Shown in pieces: positions 35,246 through 46,507 of a DNA stretch of 64,000 nucleotides. The stretch covers positions 70,759,876 through 70,823,875 of the forward strand of contig CM056576.1 of the NCBI GenBank assembly GCA_029721435.1, in the 5' to 3' direction. Below the pieces are notes generated by a model, which made no database searches, had not been told where the DNA came from, and worked only from the letters and a program-made list of their open reading frames with translations. Within the stretch, counting starts at the first letter, position 1. Every line of letters starts with the position of its first letter. Source of the stretch: Gymnothorax reevesii. Lineage: Eukaryota > Chordata > Actinopteri > Anguilliformes > Muraenidae. The translations under genes and the position numbers were made by a program.

Positions 35246-35934
35246 AGCACGCCAGTCTTGTTGCTATCCCCGGGCCTTTCTATTCTGCCAATCCTCCATA
35301 CAGCCACTCTGCAGTCGCTCCTGCTTCTCATGGCGGCCCCATCACACAAACATTCTCTGGAGCTGTTTCATAAAGTCATTCTCCTTTTCTGTACTGATGA
35401 ATTATTTCCATGCAGTATTTGAATGTACTCGCTAAAGACGGCATTAATTTAAAAGAACCCCTTGAGCGTGTTAACACTGCCATCAGTTTATTTTGAGAGT
35501 GTTACACCATGGCCAATGCTTCCGACAGGTGACACGGCATTTACTGAGCTCATTAATTTTCCCCACTGCTTGCATTTTGTAGGTCCTTTGATTCCGCTGC
35601 TAAAAATGATTTTCCTTTTTGGACATCCATCAACAGGACTCCGTCTCTGAACTGCCCAAGTTCTTTTTCTTCATCTTTGATGCCAGTTCTATAAATGAAC
35701 ACTTCCCGACAAATGGGGGAGGTTGCCTGGCCTTATTTGGAATTTTTCAGAGGGTAATTATGCAAATGTGCAATTCTCATGAATGCACGCCCACTTATGC
35801 ATAGGTAAATTGCTAAATGTTTTAAGATGAGAGCGTTTATTGAATCTGACGTCGCACACTCGTACGAGCCCACTTTCGGGAAAAAAGTAAGAGAACGTTA
35901 CAACAACAATACAAAACTGTTGTTGCTTGAGGCC

Positions 35935-36850
35935 CAATGATCCCAAACATACAGCCATGGAAACTCTTAATTGGTTTCAGAGAAAGAAAAGAAAGCTGCT
36001 AGAGTGGCCCAGTTAATCACCCGACTTGAATCCAATTGAAAATTTATTGAAAGAACTGAAGATCAGAGTTCATAGAAGAGGCCCCTGAAACCTCCAAGAT
36101 TTGAAGACAGTTTGTGTGGAAGAATAGGCCAAGATCTCATCTGAGCTCGCTTGGTTAAGGGGCCGCAATTGCGATGCAATAGTGACAACTACGGCACAGG
36201 TTCGATCCCTGGAGGGGACTGCTTGAAAGGGAAATTAAAAATTATTGCCTCATTCGTTGCTCAAGCGCCTCCTGTTGGCCAGCCGGGCGCTCCTCAGTGA
36301 GATTCTGAGCTTGCTCATGTTTGGGTATCCTCAGCCCTCGTTCTGAACTTGCAATAGTTTCGACCAATGAGTGTGAAGATACAGGGGCTGACAGGCGCGT
36401 GCTTCGGAGGAAAGCTGCAAACTGTCTCTCTCTCCTGAGCTGGCAATAGGGTGTTGTATACGAACAAGCCTTGATCATAGTTCTTGGATTGGGCATTCCA
36501 AATTCAGGAGGGATTGGAGATGCCAAATAAAATAAATAAATAAATAAATAAATAAAATCACACCTGAGCAATGCATGTGACTTGTTTCTCCTTACAGAGT
36601 AGCTTTCATTACCAACAAAGGCTTTTCTACTAAGAATTAAATAAATTTCAGTAAGTTCAATACTTTTTCCCAGTGTCATTCCACTTTATTACGCATCACT
36701 GATCTATGGACTTATTTGTTTCAATTTCTTTGTATGTGTCGATTACTTAGGTTGTTACTGACTTCTGGTAAAAATTTAGTGTCGATAACCCCTTTAGAAA
36801 TATATTTACTGAGAAAAATGTTGAGCATTCAATACATATTTTCCAGCTGC
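35935..36850 (+). mobile_element. Tc1-like 3' fragment split by a SINE
   Basis: Transposase pieces NDPKHTAMETLNWFQRKK and SPDLNPIENLLKELK occur at about 35936-36080, the latter with the catalytic Glu (NPIE) after in-frame stops. After the SINE (36147-36553) the element continues with 3' sequence (attaccaacaaaggctttt, then caatacttttt), ending near 36850. The 5' half is missing. Confidence 0.75.
36147..36553 (+). mobile_element. tRNA-derived SINE with AAAT tail
   Basis: The head has an A-box-like tggttaaggggcc and a B box ggttcgatccc. The end is an (AAAT)n tail. It is flanked by an imperfect duplication (aagatctcatctgagc at 36131-36145, aaaatcacacctgagc at 36554-36569) within the Tc1 sequence. 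It is a different family from the SINEs at 3211 and 42641. The minus-strand frame across it is not a gene. Confidence 0.75.
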
Positions 36851-37088
36851 ATATTTGGTGAATGATCTTGGTAGCTAGATTGCTAAATAAGAGTAAGTGA
36901 TAGGAAACTAACCATTTACTGTTTTCTGTTGATTTAGCAATGTGAACATGATGTGATTTGCAAACTAGTTGCTAGCTAGATAGTTCTCTGGCATAGCTAG
37001 TCATATTTGTTGCACATAAATGATAGCTAGCAAGCTAAATGGTGAAATAATAGCTATTTACTGTGATCTATTCAATTCTAAGCATGTA

Positions 37089-39147
37089 CACTACCGGTCA
37101 AAAGTTTTAGGACGCCCCAATTTTTCACGTTTTTTAATTGAATATTATGCAGTTCCAGTCTAATGAATGGGTTGAAATGGTACAACGGTAAGGGGTGAAC
37201 TGTCAGAAGTTTTAAACAAAAGGTAAGGTTACTTTCTTGTACGCCGTGGAGTAGGTGAAAGGATGGTTCCTCAGTGTGTGACATCAACTGTCAAACATGG
37301 AGGAGGAAGCATGATGGTCTGGGGCTGTTTTGCTGGATCCAGGGTCAGTAATTTATAGAGTGAATGTTGTGATTCTGCTTTCTGCTTGTCATGTTTAAGT
37401 TCTGTGCCTGGCTCTGCCATGTATGCTTTTGTGTTTAGTGACCACTGCCTGCCTTTTGACCATTCCTAGGATTGTGTATTGTGTTTTGATTATTTAGATT
37501 CCTGTTTATAATTTTTCATGTTCATAGTATTCATAGTATGTCTACCCTGTCTTGTCTTGTGTAGGTCTTTGCCCATGGTCCCTAGTCTTGCGTGCCACTC
37601 ATTCGGGTGATTTATTGGTTTCTGGGTTTTCAATCTTCCTTCTTTATCTCGTGTGCTTCCTTCCCCTCTCTTTTACTATCTACTAATCCATACTAACAGT
37701 TTGTTGTTTTCGATAATTATTAACCAATATTAACATTGTATATTTTTACACACTTACTAACGTGCACTCGGGATTGTATAGCTGCACATACTAATTGACT
37801 AACGATCTCTCAGCAATCGCGCAATTCTAATCTCCGCCGTCTTGCCTATCTCTGTTGCTGCTTCTGTGAATTTCCTCTTAGATCTCATGCTTTCCTTTTC
37901 TTTAGACTATGCACTTTAGTACTCTTTAACCGGAGCTGTTGTTTTGTTCATAGGATTGTCTTGTGATCCCTGTCTGCGTCTTGGCATTTGCCAAGAAAAA
38001 TTCATGTAATTAGATTATTCCTCATGTGTCAGTCCTGATTATTGTTTCATTGATCCCACCTGTTCTCCCTTGTCACGTGCTCACCCCAGATGTGTATTTA
38101 AGATGTCTGTTCAAGCACTTCCAGTGTCAGATCGTTCTCCCTAGTTTTCTCGTGCCACATTTCTCGCCTTGATTTCTCAGTGTTTATCTTTCTGACTGGA
38201 TTGACCGACATTTGATTTTTGCCGATGTGATTTTGGATTACTGTTACATCTGTGTGTTTTGACCATTTTTCTGCCTGACTACGAGATCTGTTTGCTGCCC
38301 TGGTAACGATTCGAATTACGTCCTGTGGATTCTGGCTTGTCTCTCTGATAGTACTATTCCTGTGTACCAGACCAATTTCTGTCCGACTACGATTACTGTG
38401 ATTGCTGCCCTAGTTTTTGATACTATTTTTGCCCAACTGGATTTCGACTTTTGGATTGGACTTTGTACTGTTTTTTGCCCTGCGGGGGTCACCCCCTTTA
38501 CCAATAAAACAAGCTCTACTGCATTTCCTGATTCTCGCATCTGGTTCCTGATCGCAACACAACAGTGAGAGGCACCCTGAACCAAAACGGCTACCACAGC
38601 ATTCTGCAGCGCCATGCAGTACCCTCTGGTAAGCGCCTTGTTAAGGGGTTCATCCGACAGCAAGATTATAAACCAAAACATAAGTCCAAGCTCTGCCAGA
38701 ATTACCTTAGGAAAAAAGAACAAGATGGTAAGCTTGAAAACATGGAGTAGCAGCACAGTCTCCAAACTTAAACCCCATCGAGACGGTTTTGGATTAACTG
38801 GACAGGAGCGAAAGCAAAGCAACCTACAAGTGCGCCAGATTTATGGGAACTTCTGCCACAGAGTTTGGAAGAACTTCCTGAAGAATATTTCATGTCCATT
38901 TTAGAATGTCACCAGTGTGTTCAGCTGTTGTGCATATCTGCCGAAGTTGGGTACTTTGAGTCTAAAGTTTAAAATCCATTTTTGTTCATAAATTGATTCC
39001 ATGATTTCTTTAACTTCGATTGTTAATTTGATTATTGATCATGTCTATGCTTTCATTCCAGACCACAATGAGACATTGAACTGCATAATTTTTGCATTAA
39101 AAAAAAAACTGGAAAAATTGGTGTCCTAAAACTTTTGACTGGTAGTA
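37089..39147 (+). mobile_element. Tc1-like element interrupted by a solo LTR
   Basis: Ends CACTACCGGTCAAAAGTTTT and its near-inverse …AAAACTTTTGACTGGTAGT lie between TA dinucleotides (37087-37088 and 39148-39149). The transposase is in two parts. Part one is at about 37214-37364 (SMMVWGCFAG); part two is at 38565-38890 (GYHSILQRHAVPSG, then NLNPIETVLD). The left part is shortened by an internal deletion. Catalytic Asp blocks are degraded. Confidence 0.88.
37365..38564 (+). mobile_element. solo LTR, gypsy-type
   Basis: TGTTGTGATTCTGC…CACAACA ends, 1200 bp, with an AATAAA near the 3' end. The flanks are gtgaa (37360-37364) and gtgag (38565-38569), a 5-bp duplication with one difference. Same family as 14353 and 59369. 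Its minus-strand frame at 38316-38822 is a shadow. Confidence 0.82.
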
Positions 39148-39149
39148 TA

Positions 39150-39945
39150 GCTAGCAAGCTGATAGTGGCCTGCCATGTAGTAATGATTGCATGGAGATTG
39201 CCAACGGCAGTTAAGGTCACTGATCGGCTTCCGATGAGTTATGTTATGAACGTTCGCTGAAACTGTGGTACATTACAGGTTCTTAGCAGACGCTCTTATC
39301 CACACCGATGTACAAAAGTGCGCAAGATCGGTACAAAAGTACAGAGCTCCTAGGAGACCAGTACGAGTGCTAACAGTAAATGACAGAACACTTTCTATTG
39401 TTACAGATCAAAACCAATAACAAAAGGGCAAGGTCCAGTGAACAAAATGGCAAAGAGGTCAGTGCAACAGAGGCAACAGCAACAAAGGGGCAGAGTCAAG
39501 TGAAAAGAGGGCAATAAAATAAAGGGCAACAGGTCAAATGTAACAAGGGCAGGAAAATCCAAGTAAACCAACAACAAAATAGGATGCAACAAGAAGGGCA
39601 ACCAAATCAAAAATCAGGAAATAAGGTAAACAAAATGAAGTGTAACAAGATCATGTAAGGGCAACAAATTAAGGTGATTAGGGACAGGATTCAGGTCAGT
39701 GGCGTAGGGGAAAGGTGGAGCCTGAAGAGGTGGGTTTTCAGGTGGCGCTTGAAGGAGCGGAGCAGGCGAGGAGCCAGGCGGTACCCCATTGGCCAGGAAG
39801 AAATCATGGGGTACTCACCTGTTGGTGTAGTGGATATATAGTTTGCAAAAGTGGAGTACAAACTGGATTACAAGAGCAAAAGCATAATTTTTAGCAATAA
39901 ACAGCGAATTTCATGTGATCATTAATATCCGTATACCCCTTAGGC
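39150..39945. other. spacer with low-complexity AACAA-rich sequence
   Basis: The phrase gcagacgctcttatcca near 39288 and ggtgggttttcaggtggcgc near 39730 are familiar teleost repeat sequences. Between them lies CAAAAGGGCAA-type low complexity. No gene is seen. Confidence 0.5.
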
Positions 39946-40268
39946 CAGGGGTGTCCAAACTTGTCCATAAAGGGCCGGTGTGGGTGCTGGTTTTTGTTCT
40001 AGCCAGCAGTGCTACAGCACCTGAATCCACTAATTAACTAATCAGGCGGTTCAATCAGGACCCTGGTGGGTAGAATCAAGTGTGTTAGTGCTGGGCTCTA
40101 ACAAAAACCAGCACCCAGGACTTCCGGTTTGACAATGTAGAGGACGGACGTGTGGGGCATACCTCCGTACGATTTCAGGATATTTTGTTGAATACGCCAT
40201 TCTTTTAAATGATATCTTTTCGGCATAACCACGTTCTTTAATTAACGTCGCACTGAATCTGCGAAAGA

Positions 40269-41135
40269 ATGAGTAAGCAATCTCGGAAAAGTCAGGCACA
40301 ACAACAAACTCTTTCTTTCTCTGGTCGGGAGACTGGCAACATGGCGTCAGGGCCTCCTCCCCCCCTTACCTTGGAAATGCTAATTAACGAGCAGGAAAAA
40401 TCTAGGAAAAGCACCACTACAGAGCTCACCGCTTCTCTCAATGCGGCCCTCGCCCCGATCAACTCCGCTCTTGAATCCATTACCACTACCGTGGCTAAAC
40501 ACACGTCTACTATTTTGGAGATGGAGACGGCCCTTTCGACTCACTCGGATAATATCACTAGCCTGGAGCAAGATGCGGTGGAGCTACGCTCCAAGCTAAC
40601 CTCGATAACAGAAAAGCACAGTGCTCTCCAGGCTGCTATGGAGGACTTGGTGTCTCGCTCAAAGCGTCAAAATCTACGAGTGATTGGGCTTCCTGAAGAC
40701 ATTGAAGGTAACAACCCGAGACAGTTCATGGCAGATTTATTCAGGGAGGTGGCTGCTGAGGCACTATCGGACTCTACTCCTGAGCTGGACCGGGCCCATC
40801 GTAGCCTCAGACCCAAACCTCGCCAAGGATCCCGTCCTGTGATAGTGCGCTTCCACCGATACATTGATAAAGAGAGAGTGTTACTATGGGCAAAGGAGCA
40901 TCGCAATATGACTTATCGGGGTCATAACATCAAGTTTTACGAAGACTTCAGTCCTGCAGTGGCGAAAAGAAGAGCAGCTTTCAACCAGGTGAAATCCTTG
41001 CTTTTTAGGAACGAGATCAGATTTGGCATGATCTACCCTGCACGGCTGCGAGTGACTTTCAATGGTGCGACTCACATTTTTGACTCCCCGGAGCAAGCGG
41101 AGCTGTTTTATGAGAAACACATCCGCGGCTCATGA
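40269..41135 (+). CDS. L1 ORF1 protein
   Basis: Open for 288 codons from a clear ATG. The N-terminal 40 residues are basic and Gln/Ser-rich. Residues about 45-135 form a coiled coil for trimerisation (for example ALESITTTVAKHTSTILEME). The RRM-like and C-terminal domains follow: LVSRSKRQNLRVIGLPED, then GSRPVIVRFHRYIDKERVL. This is the RNA-binding chaperone that coats LINE RNA. The length is typical of fish L1 ORF1. It is intact, with no stops. Confidence 0.92.
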   Translation: MSKQSRKSQAQQQTLSFSGRETGNMASGPPPPLTLEMLINEQEKSRKSTTTELTASLNAALAPINSALESITTTVAKHTSTILEMETALSTHSDNITSLEQDAVELRSKLTSITEKHSALQAAMEDLVSRSKRQNLRVIGLPEDIEGNNPRQFMADLFREVAAEALSDSTPELDRAHRSLRPKPRQGSRPVIVRFHRYIDKERVLLWAKEHRNMTYRGHNIKFYEDFSPAVAKRRAAFNQVKSLLFRNEIRFGMIYPARLRVTFNGATHIFDSPEQAELFYEKHIRGS

Positions 41136-41138
41136 AGC

Positions 41139-41962
41139 AGAGGGTGAGCCTAATGATTGCCGGTATTTGCGACTAAACGATTCTCTTGGGACCCTTTTTT
41201 TTTTTTTTTTCTATTTTTCTGCTGGACTTTCTCGAGGTAAGGCACGTCTACATTATTGAAATGGATTACAAACTGTGAACAGTGCTACATATTACCCGAT
41301 CCCATCTCCAGGTGAATGTGGACAGTGTTAAAGTAACATGATCAGCTGTGTTGTGTTTAGTTTTATTCCGCTCGTGGTTTCTTTGTTTTGTTTATATCCA
41401 CAATGTCTTATCTATGCAAAGAAATACCCTCTAATTTTTTAACACGTGAGTATTAAAACTCACTCTTTTAGTTATTTCAAAGAGGTACCCTTTTTTTTTT
41501 TTTTTTTTGCCTGCACATTAACTGGAGAATTACATGTTCAGCCTAATAGAAATACTGGTCCCTCACTTTTCTCGCTTTTCAGTGTTACCTCAAATAATTT
41601 TCATACATTACTGTTGCAAACCTTATTTTCAATGGCGTATGCATTCTGGTTCATCAGGAGGCAAAACCTACTGCATGGTAAACCGGTCGTGTGCACTTCA
41701 GTCCTGCAACTCGTCTTGTTCTGTTATGACGAGTCTAGGAAACAACTTGTTGGATGGTCTACAGTTCAAACGTTGGCCAATGTGTTTTTGGAGAAATGTG
41801 TGTTTTTTTTTCTTATTTACTGGGAGGTTTTTTATGTCTCTCTCTCCAAGTTACTTACATCTGGATACTGTTGCATTTCCCATTCAGTTATTAACCAGGA
41901 TGCTCATTTATCTCTCACCATTCTTATTTATATCTGTAAATTTTATAATTTAGAAGTGATTG
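41139..41962. other. L1 inter-ORF region
   Basis: T-rich sequence between ORF1 and ORF2. The overlapping 174- and 139-codon frames (41446-41970, 41534-41953) have no LINE motifs and are probably chance readings. Confidence 0.6.
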
Positions 41963-44900
41963 ATGGTTAATCCAAGTATATCCCAGAGAGGACTAAATGG
42001 GTCTAATATTCGATTTGTGAGTTGGAATGTCCGCGGTCTTGGGGGCCCAATAAAACGATCCAAGGTGTTTTCTCACCTCAAGGGTCTGAACACAGACATT
42101 GCTTTTCTTCAGGAGACCCACCTACGTATAAATGATCATTGCAGAATGTGCAAGCCATGGGTTGGGCAAATATTCCACTCAGCCTTCAATAGTAAATCCA
42201 GGGGTGCTGCCATACTTATTAGCAAACGTATCCAGTTCTCCCCTGACCAGATCATATCTGATCCCTATGGGCGTTATATTATTGTCAGTGGCACATTATA
42301 TCAAACTTCAGTTGTACTGGTTAGTGTTTATGCCCCAAATTGGGACAATCCAAATTTCATGATTTCCCTTTTTTCAAAAATTCCCGGCTTAAACACTCAT
42401 CGTCTTATTTTAGGGGGAGACCTAAATCTAGTAATAGACCCCAAACTTGACCGATCCCATCCGAAAGTACTCATACCCTCTGCCATGTCGATGACATTAT
42501 CATCTATCATAAGTCATCTGGGCTGCATAGATGCTTGGCGCTTCCTCCACCCATTCTCAAAAGAATTTTCTTATTTCTCCACAGTACACCAAACTTATTC
42601 CCGCATCGATTATTTTTTTATAGAAAGGGCTCTTTTACCTTTAGGGCGGCACGGTGGCACAGTGGTTAGCATTGCTGCCTCACAGCAAGAAGGTTGTGGG
42701 TTCGAATCTGGCCTGGGGCCTTTCTGTGTGGAGTTTGCATGTTCTCCCCGTGTTGCGTGGGTTTTCGCCGGGCACTCCGGTTTCCTCCCACAGTCCAAAG
42801 ACATGCATATCAGGCTAATTGGAGACACCAAATTGCCCATAGGCATGAGTGTGAGAGTGAATGGTGCGTGAATGGTGTGTGCGCCCTGCGATGGATTGGC
42901 AACCTGTTCAGGGTGAGTCCCTGCCTTTGCCCGTAGTCAGCTGGGATAGGCTCCAGCTTGCCCCGTGACCCTAGTGAGGAATAAGCGGGTATAGAAAATG
43001 GATGGATGGCTCTTTTACCTGCTGTGAAATCCACTGAATATTCTGCTATTGTCATATCTGACCACGCTCCTCACATCTTAGATTTAGTACTCTCCCCTGG
43101 TACTACAAAACAATGGAGGTTTAATACAGGGCTCCTGGCTGGAGATGAGTTCTGTGATTGTATCTCCAAAAAAATCAGTGTTTTCCTTGAGAATAATAAA
43201 ACTGAGTCCACATCACCCTCTCTGTTATGGGAAACATTAAAGGTAGTAATTAGGGGAGATGTCATCTCATACAGCTCACATCTAGCTAGGAAAAACAAAG
43301 AGAAACAGCAAAAGCTTATTGATTCAATCCTCAACGTAGATAGAGAATATTCAAGCTCTCCCAGTCCAGAACTATATATTAAAAGGGTCAATTTACAATC
43401 TGAATATGACCTTCTCTCTACAGATAAAGCAGAGTACCTTTTAAGGCGGACCAAAGGGACATACTATGAATACGGTGACAAAGCCAGCCGTCTCCTCGCC
43501 CTTCAACTTAAACGCCAATCAGCCTTAAATTTCATATCGCAAATTTATGACGCCTCTCACTCTCTAACTACCAGCCCAGCTGAAATAAATTCTACTTTTA
43601 CTGATTATTTCTCTAATCTTTATCAATCTGAACGTCCTGCAAATAAGAGCACAATGGATAATTTCTTAGATAACATAGATATACCTACCATAGATACTCA
43701 TATTAAAGATGAGTTGGAAAAACCAATACAGTTGAAAGAGTTAATTTCTTGTCTTAAATCAATGCAAAATAACAAAGCTCCAGGGCCGGACGGATTTCCG
43801 ATTGATTTTTACAAAAAATTTTCCTCTCAACTTGCTCCTTTGTTATTAGACATGTTTAATGATTCGCTGAAACGAGGCCTTCTGCCTCCAACTTTAAATC
43901 AGGCTTCAATCTCACTCATACCTAAAAAAGACAAAAACTTAGATGAATGTAGCAGCTGGAGACCAATAAGTTTATTAAATTCAGATGTAAAACTTCTAGC
44001 CAAAATACTAGCATGTCGTTTGGATCCTTGTCTACCAGACATAATTTCCAAGGATCAAACAGGTTTTGTTAGCGGCCGTCAACTATCATCTAACATTAGG
44101 AGACTTTTAAATATTGTGCTATCGCCTAATACGTCCCTGGCCGCTGAAATGGTTATATCTTTAGACGCGGAGAAGGCCTTCGACCGGGTTGAATGGGATT
44201 ATTTGTTTTCTGTACTAAGGAAATTTGGCTTTGGGTCTAAATTTATTTCTTGGATACAACTTTTATACTCTGCCCCTTCTGCTTGTGTAACGACCAACTT
44301 TAGAAGGTCTGAATATTTCCCCTCATCAAGAGGGACTCGGCAAGGGTGCCCATTGTCTCCTTTGCTTTTCGCCATAGCAATAGAGCCTCTTTCCATTGCT
44401 CTCAAATCTTCTTCATGTTTCACTGGTATTTTTAGAGCTGGACAGGAGCATCGAGTCTCTCTCTACGCTGATGACTTGTTGCTGTATGTCACAGACCCGG
44501 TTAATTGTGTAGATGACATTTTACAAATTTTGACAACTTTTGGATCATTCTCAGGTTATAAATTAAATATCAGTAAAAGCGAATGTTTTCCAGTAAACAT
44601 GGCAGCTAAACAGATCCCATCAGATGCACTACCATTCCATTTGGCCCATAACAGCTTTCGCTATTTAGGTATTAATATTTCTCACTCCCTCCCCTTACTA
44701 CATAAAAACAATTTCACAAAGTTGGTTACGGAAGTCAGGACTGATTTGACGCGTTGGGACTCTCTCCCTCTCTCGTTAATAGGCAGAATTAATTCTATTA
44801 AAATGAATATTCTCCCGAGATTTTTGTTTCTTTTCCAGTGTCTTCCAATTTTCTTATCTAAATCATGTATACAAATGTTAAACAAAATGATATCGAGATT

Positions 44901-46152
44901 TATTTGGGCTGGTAAGAACCCAAGAGCACGTCAAACAACTCTCCAAAGAAGCAAAGCAGATGGGGGCCTTGCATTGCCTAACTTATTGTTTTACTATTGG
45001 GCTGCCAATCTTCAAAAAATTCATGCCTGGTGTAATTCTCCGAGCTTGGACTGGTGCATCATGGAAGATGCTTCTTGTTATCCCTCATCTTTGGCAGCTC
45101 TGGCTTGTGCCCCTCTAGCTTCTCGTCATCCTAGTTATATTAAAAACCCAATTGTTCTTTCCTCTTTAAAAATTTGGAAACAATTCAGGCAACATTTCAA
45201 ACTCACAACATCCGTCGCTTTAAGCCCTATTTGCAACAATCATCTCTTTCCCTCCTCCAATGAGGACACAGCTTTCACTCTGTGGAGAGAGAGAGGTCTG
45301 GTTCATTTTTCAGATTTATATTCAGGGGGCATATTCTCCACATTTAATTATCTCCGTGTTAAATATAACTTACCCCAGTCTCATATGTTTCGATACTTCC
45401 AAGCACGGAATTATGCCCGCACACACTTTACACCTTTCCCTCAATCTCCAACAGGATCTCTTATCACTGAGGTACTCTCTCTACCACTGGCTCGTAATAA
45501 GATTTCAGTATTATTCGACCTCATATCATCTTCAAATACATCCACCCTTGCAAAGCTCAGGGATACCTGGGAAAAGGAGCTTGGCTTTGATCTGACGGAT
45601 GAGTGGTGGAGGAAAGCACTGATCAGGGTCAATTCTACATCTTCTTGTGCTCGTCTTAGTTTAATCCAATTTAAGGTCCTCCACAAAATTCATTTCACAA
45701 AACACAAACTTAGTAAGTTATTCTCAGGCACAAATGATATCTGTGATAGGTGTGGCCTTTCTCCAGCAGACCATGTTCATATGTTCTTTTCTTGCCCCAA
45801 ACTAGTCAACTTCTGGTCATGCTTTTTTAAATCGTTAAACAAAGCCCTCAACATCACATTAGAACCCTGTCCGTTATTATCCATCTTTGGAGTACCTCGT
45901 ATTTCAGTTAATCTCACTAAAAAGAACTCTGATGTTGTTGCTTTTGCCTCACTCATAGCCCGCAGACGTATTCTATTACATTGGAATAGCTCAAATGCCC
46001 CTCCTGCTACGTCTTGGTTGAGTGACCTAATGTCTTTTCTGTCTTTGGAAAAAGTTAAATATTCCTTAAGAGGCTCAGCAGCCAATTTCTATAAAATATG
46101 GCAACCTGTCATTACATATGTAAACACCCTCACCTCTCTGGACCCCAATTGA
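41963..46152 (+). CDS. L1 ORF2 protein (APE endonuclease and reverse transcriptase), split by a SINE
   Basis: The 5' part (41963-42640) is 226 codons of APE endonuclease: SWNVRGLGG, FLQETHL, VSVYAPNWD, GGDLNLV. The 3' part (43021-46152) opens with SDHAPH, the endonuclease end, then RT: APGPDGFPIDFYKKF, SWRPISLLNSDVKLLAK, ISLDAEKAFDRVEWD, GTRQGCPLSPLLFA and LYADDLLLY, with catalytic ADD. A zinc-knuckle-like CDRCGLSPADHVHMFFSC lies near the C-terminus. The 380 bases between the parts are one SINE plus one duplicate target copy. The break falls exactly between codons, so the two coding parts are in register; total about 1269 residues. As it stands, translation would run into the SINE and stop at 42871. 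Confidence 0.9.
42641..43007 (+). mobile_element. tRNA-derived SINE (V-SINE-like), copy 2, inside L1 ORF2
   Basis: A-box region ggtggcacagtggttagc and B box gggttcgaatctg; tail ATGGATGG. Perfect 13-bp duplication ggctcttttacct at 42628-42640 and 43008-43020. The length of 367 bp is the normal size for this family. It is the youngest layer of the nest. Confidence 0.92.
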
Positions 46153-46507
46153 ATTAATTAGATGTATCCCATTTACTTTTAGTGAGCACATTAGGCATCC
46201 TGTATGTATGTACTTATTTATCGATATTATTCCTCCCTCACCTCACCCCCCCCCTTTTTTTTTCTTTTTTTTTTTCTTTTTCTTTTTCCCCTTTTCTTTT
46301 CTGGGGAGGGGTTGCTCTTTTTTCTGGTTTGTTGTTCCACAAGTGTTAAAGGGAAAAAAAAAAAAGTGGAAAACAGCTATGGAATAACTGGATACTTTGT
46401 ATTGATGCTGTGAAATGTTGGGCTCCAATAAAAAAATTTAAAGAAAAAAAAAAACCAGCACCCACACCGGCCCTTTCTGGATTAGATTGGACACCCCTGC
46501 CTTAGGC

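Larger units (their letters stand above)
40118..46449 (+). mobile_element. full-length L1/Tx1-like LINE
   Basis: The layout is a short 5' leader, ORF1 (40269-41135), an 0.8-kb inter-ORF region, ORF2 (41963-46152, split by a SINE) and a 3' end with AATAAA and an A-rich tail. A 15-bp duplication, aaaaaccagcaccca, lies at 40103-40117 and 46450-46464 (exact 3' edge uncertain because of the A tail). Both ORFs lack stops, so this copy is recent. The 3' untranslated region holds a pyrimidine-rich tract. Confidence 0.92.
39946..46499. mobile_element. hAT-type MITE carrying the L1 insertion
   Basis: Ends CAGGGGTGTCCAAAC and GGACACCCCTG are inverted repeats, flanked by a perfect 8-bp duplication ccttaggc (39938-39945, 46500-46507). 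Without the L1 the MITE is about 207 bp (39946-40117 plus 46465-46499). It is the oldest layer of a three-level nest. Confidence 0.9.

Noticed and set aside
36147..36220. tRNA gene candidate from A and B boxes
   Set aside because: Boxes belong to a SINE head; no intact cloverleaf, and it is followed by SINE body and AAAT tail.
41446..41970. 174-codon frame between L1 ORFs
   Set aside because: T-rich inter-ORF region, no motif, overlaps another frame in the same region.
42694..43055. Frames within the SINE
   Set aside because: SINE sequence, tRNA-derived, not protein coding.
46204..46428. Frames in the L1 3' end
   Set aside because: Translations of the pyrimidine-rich and A-rich tail on both strands.
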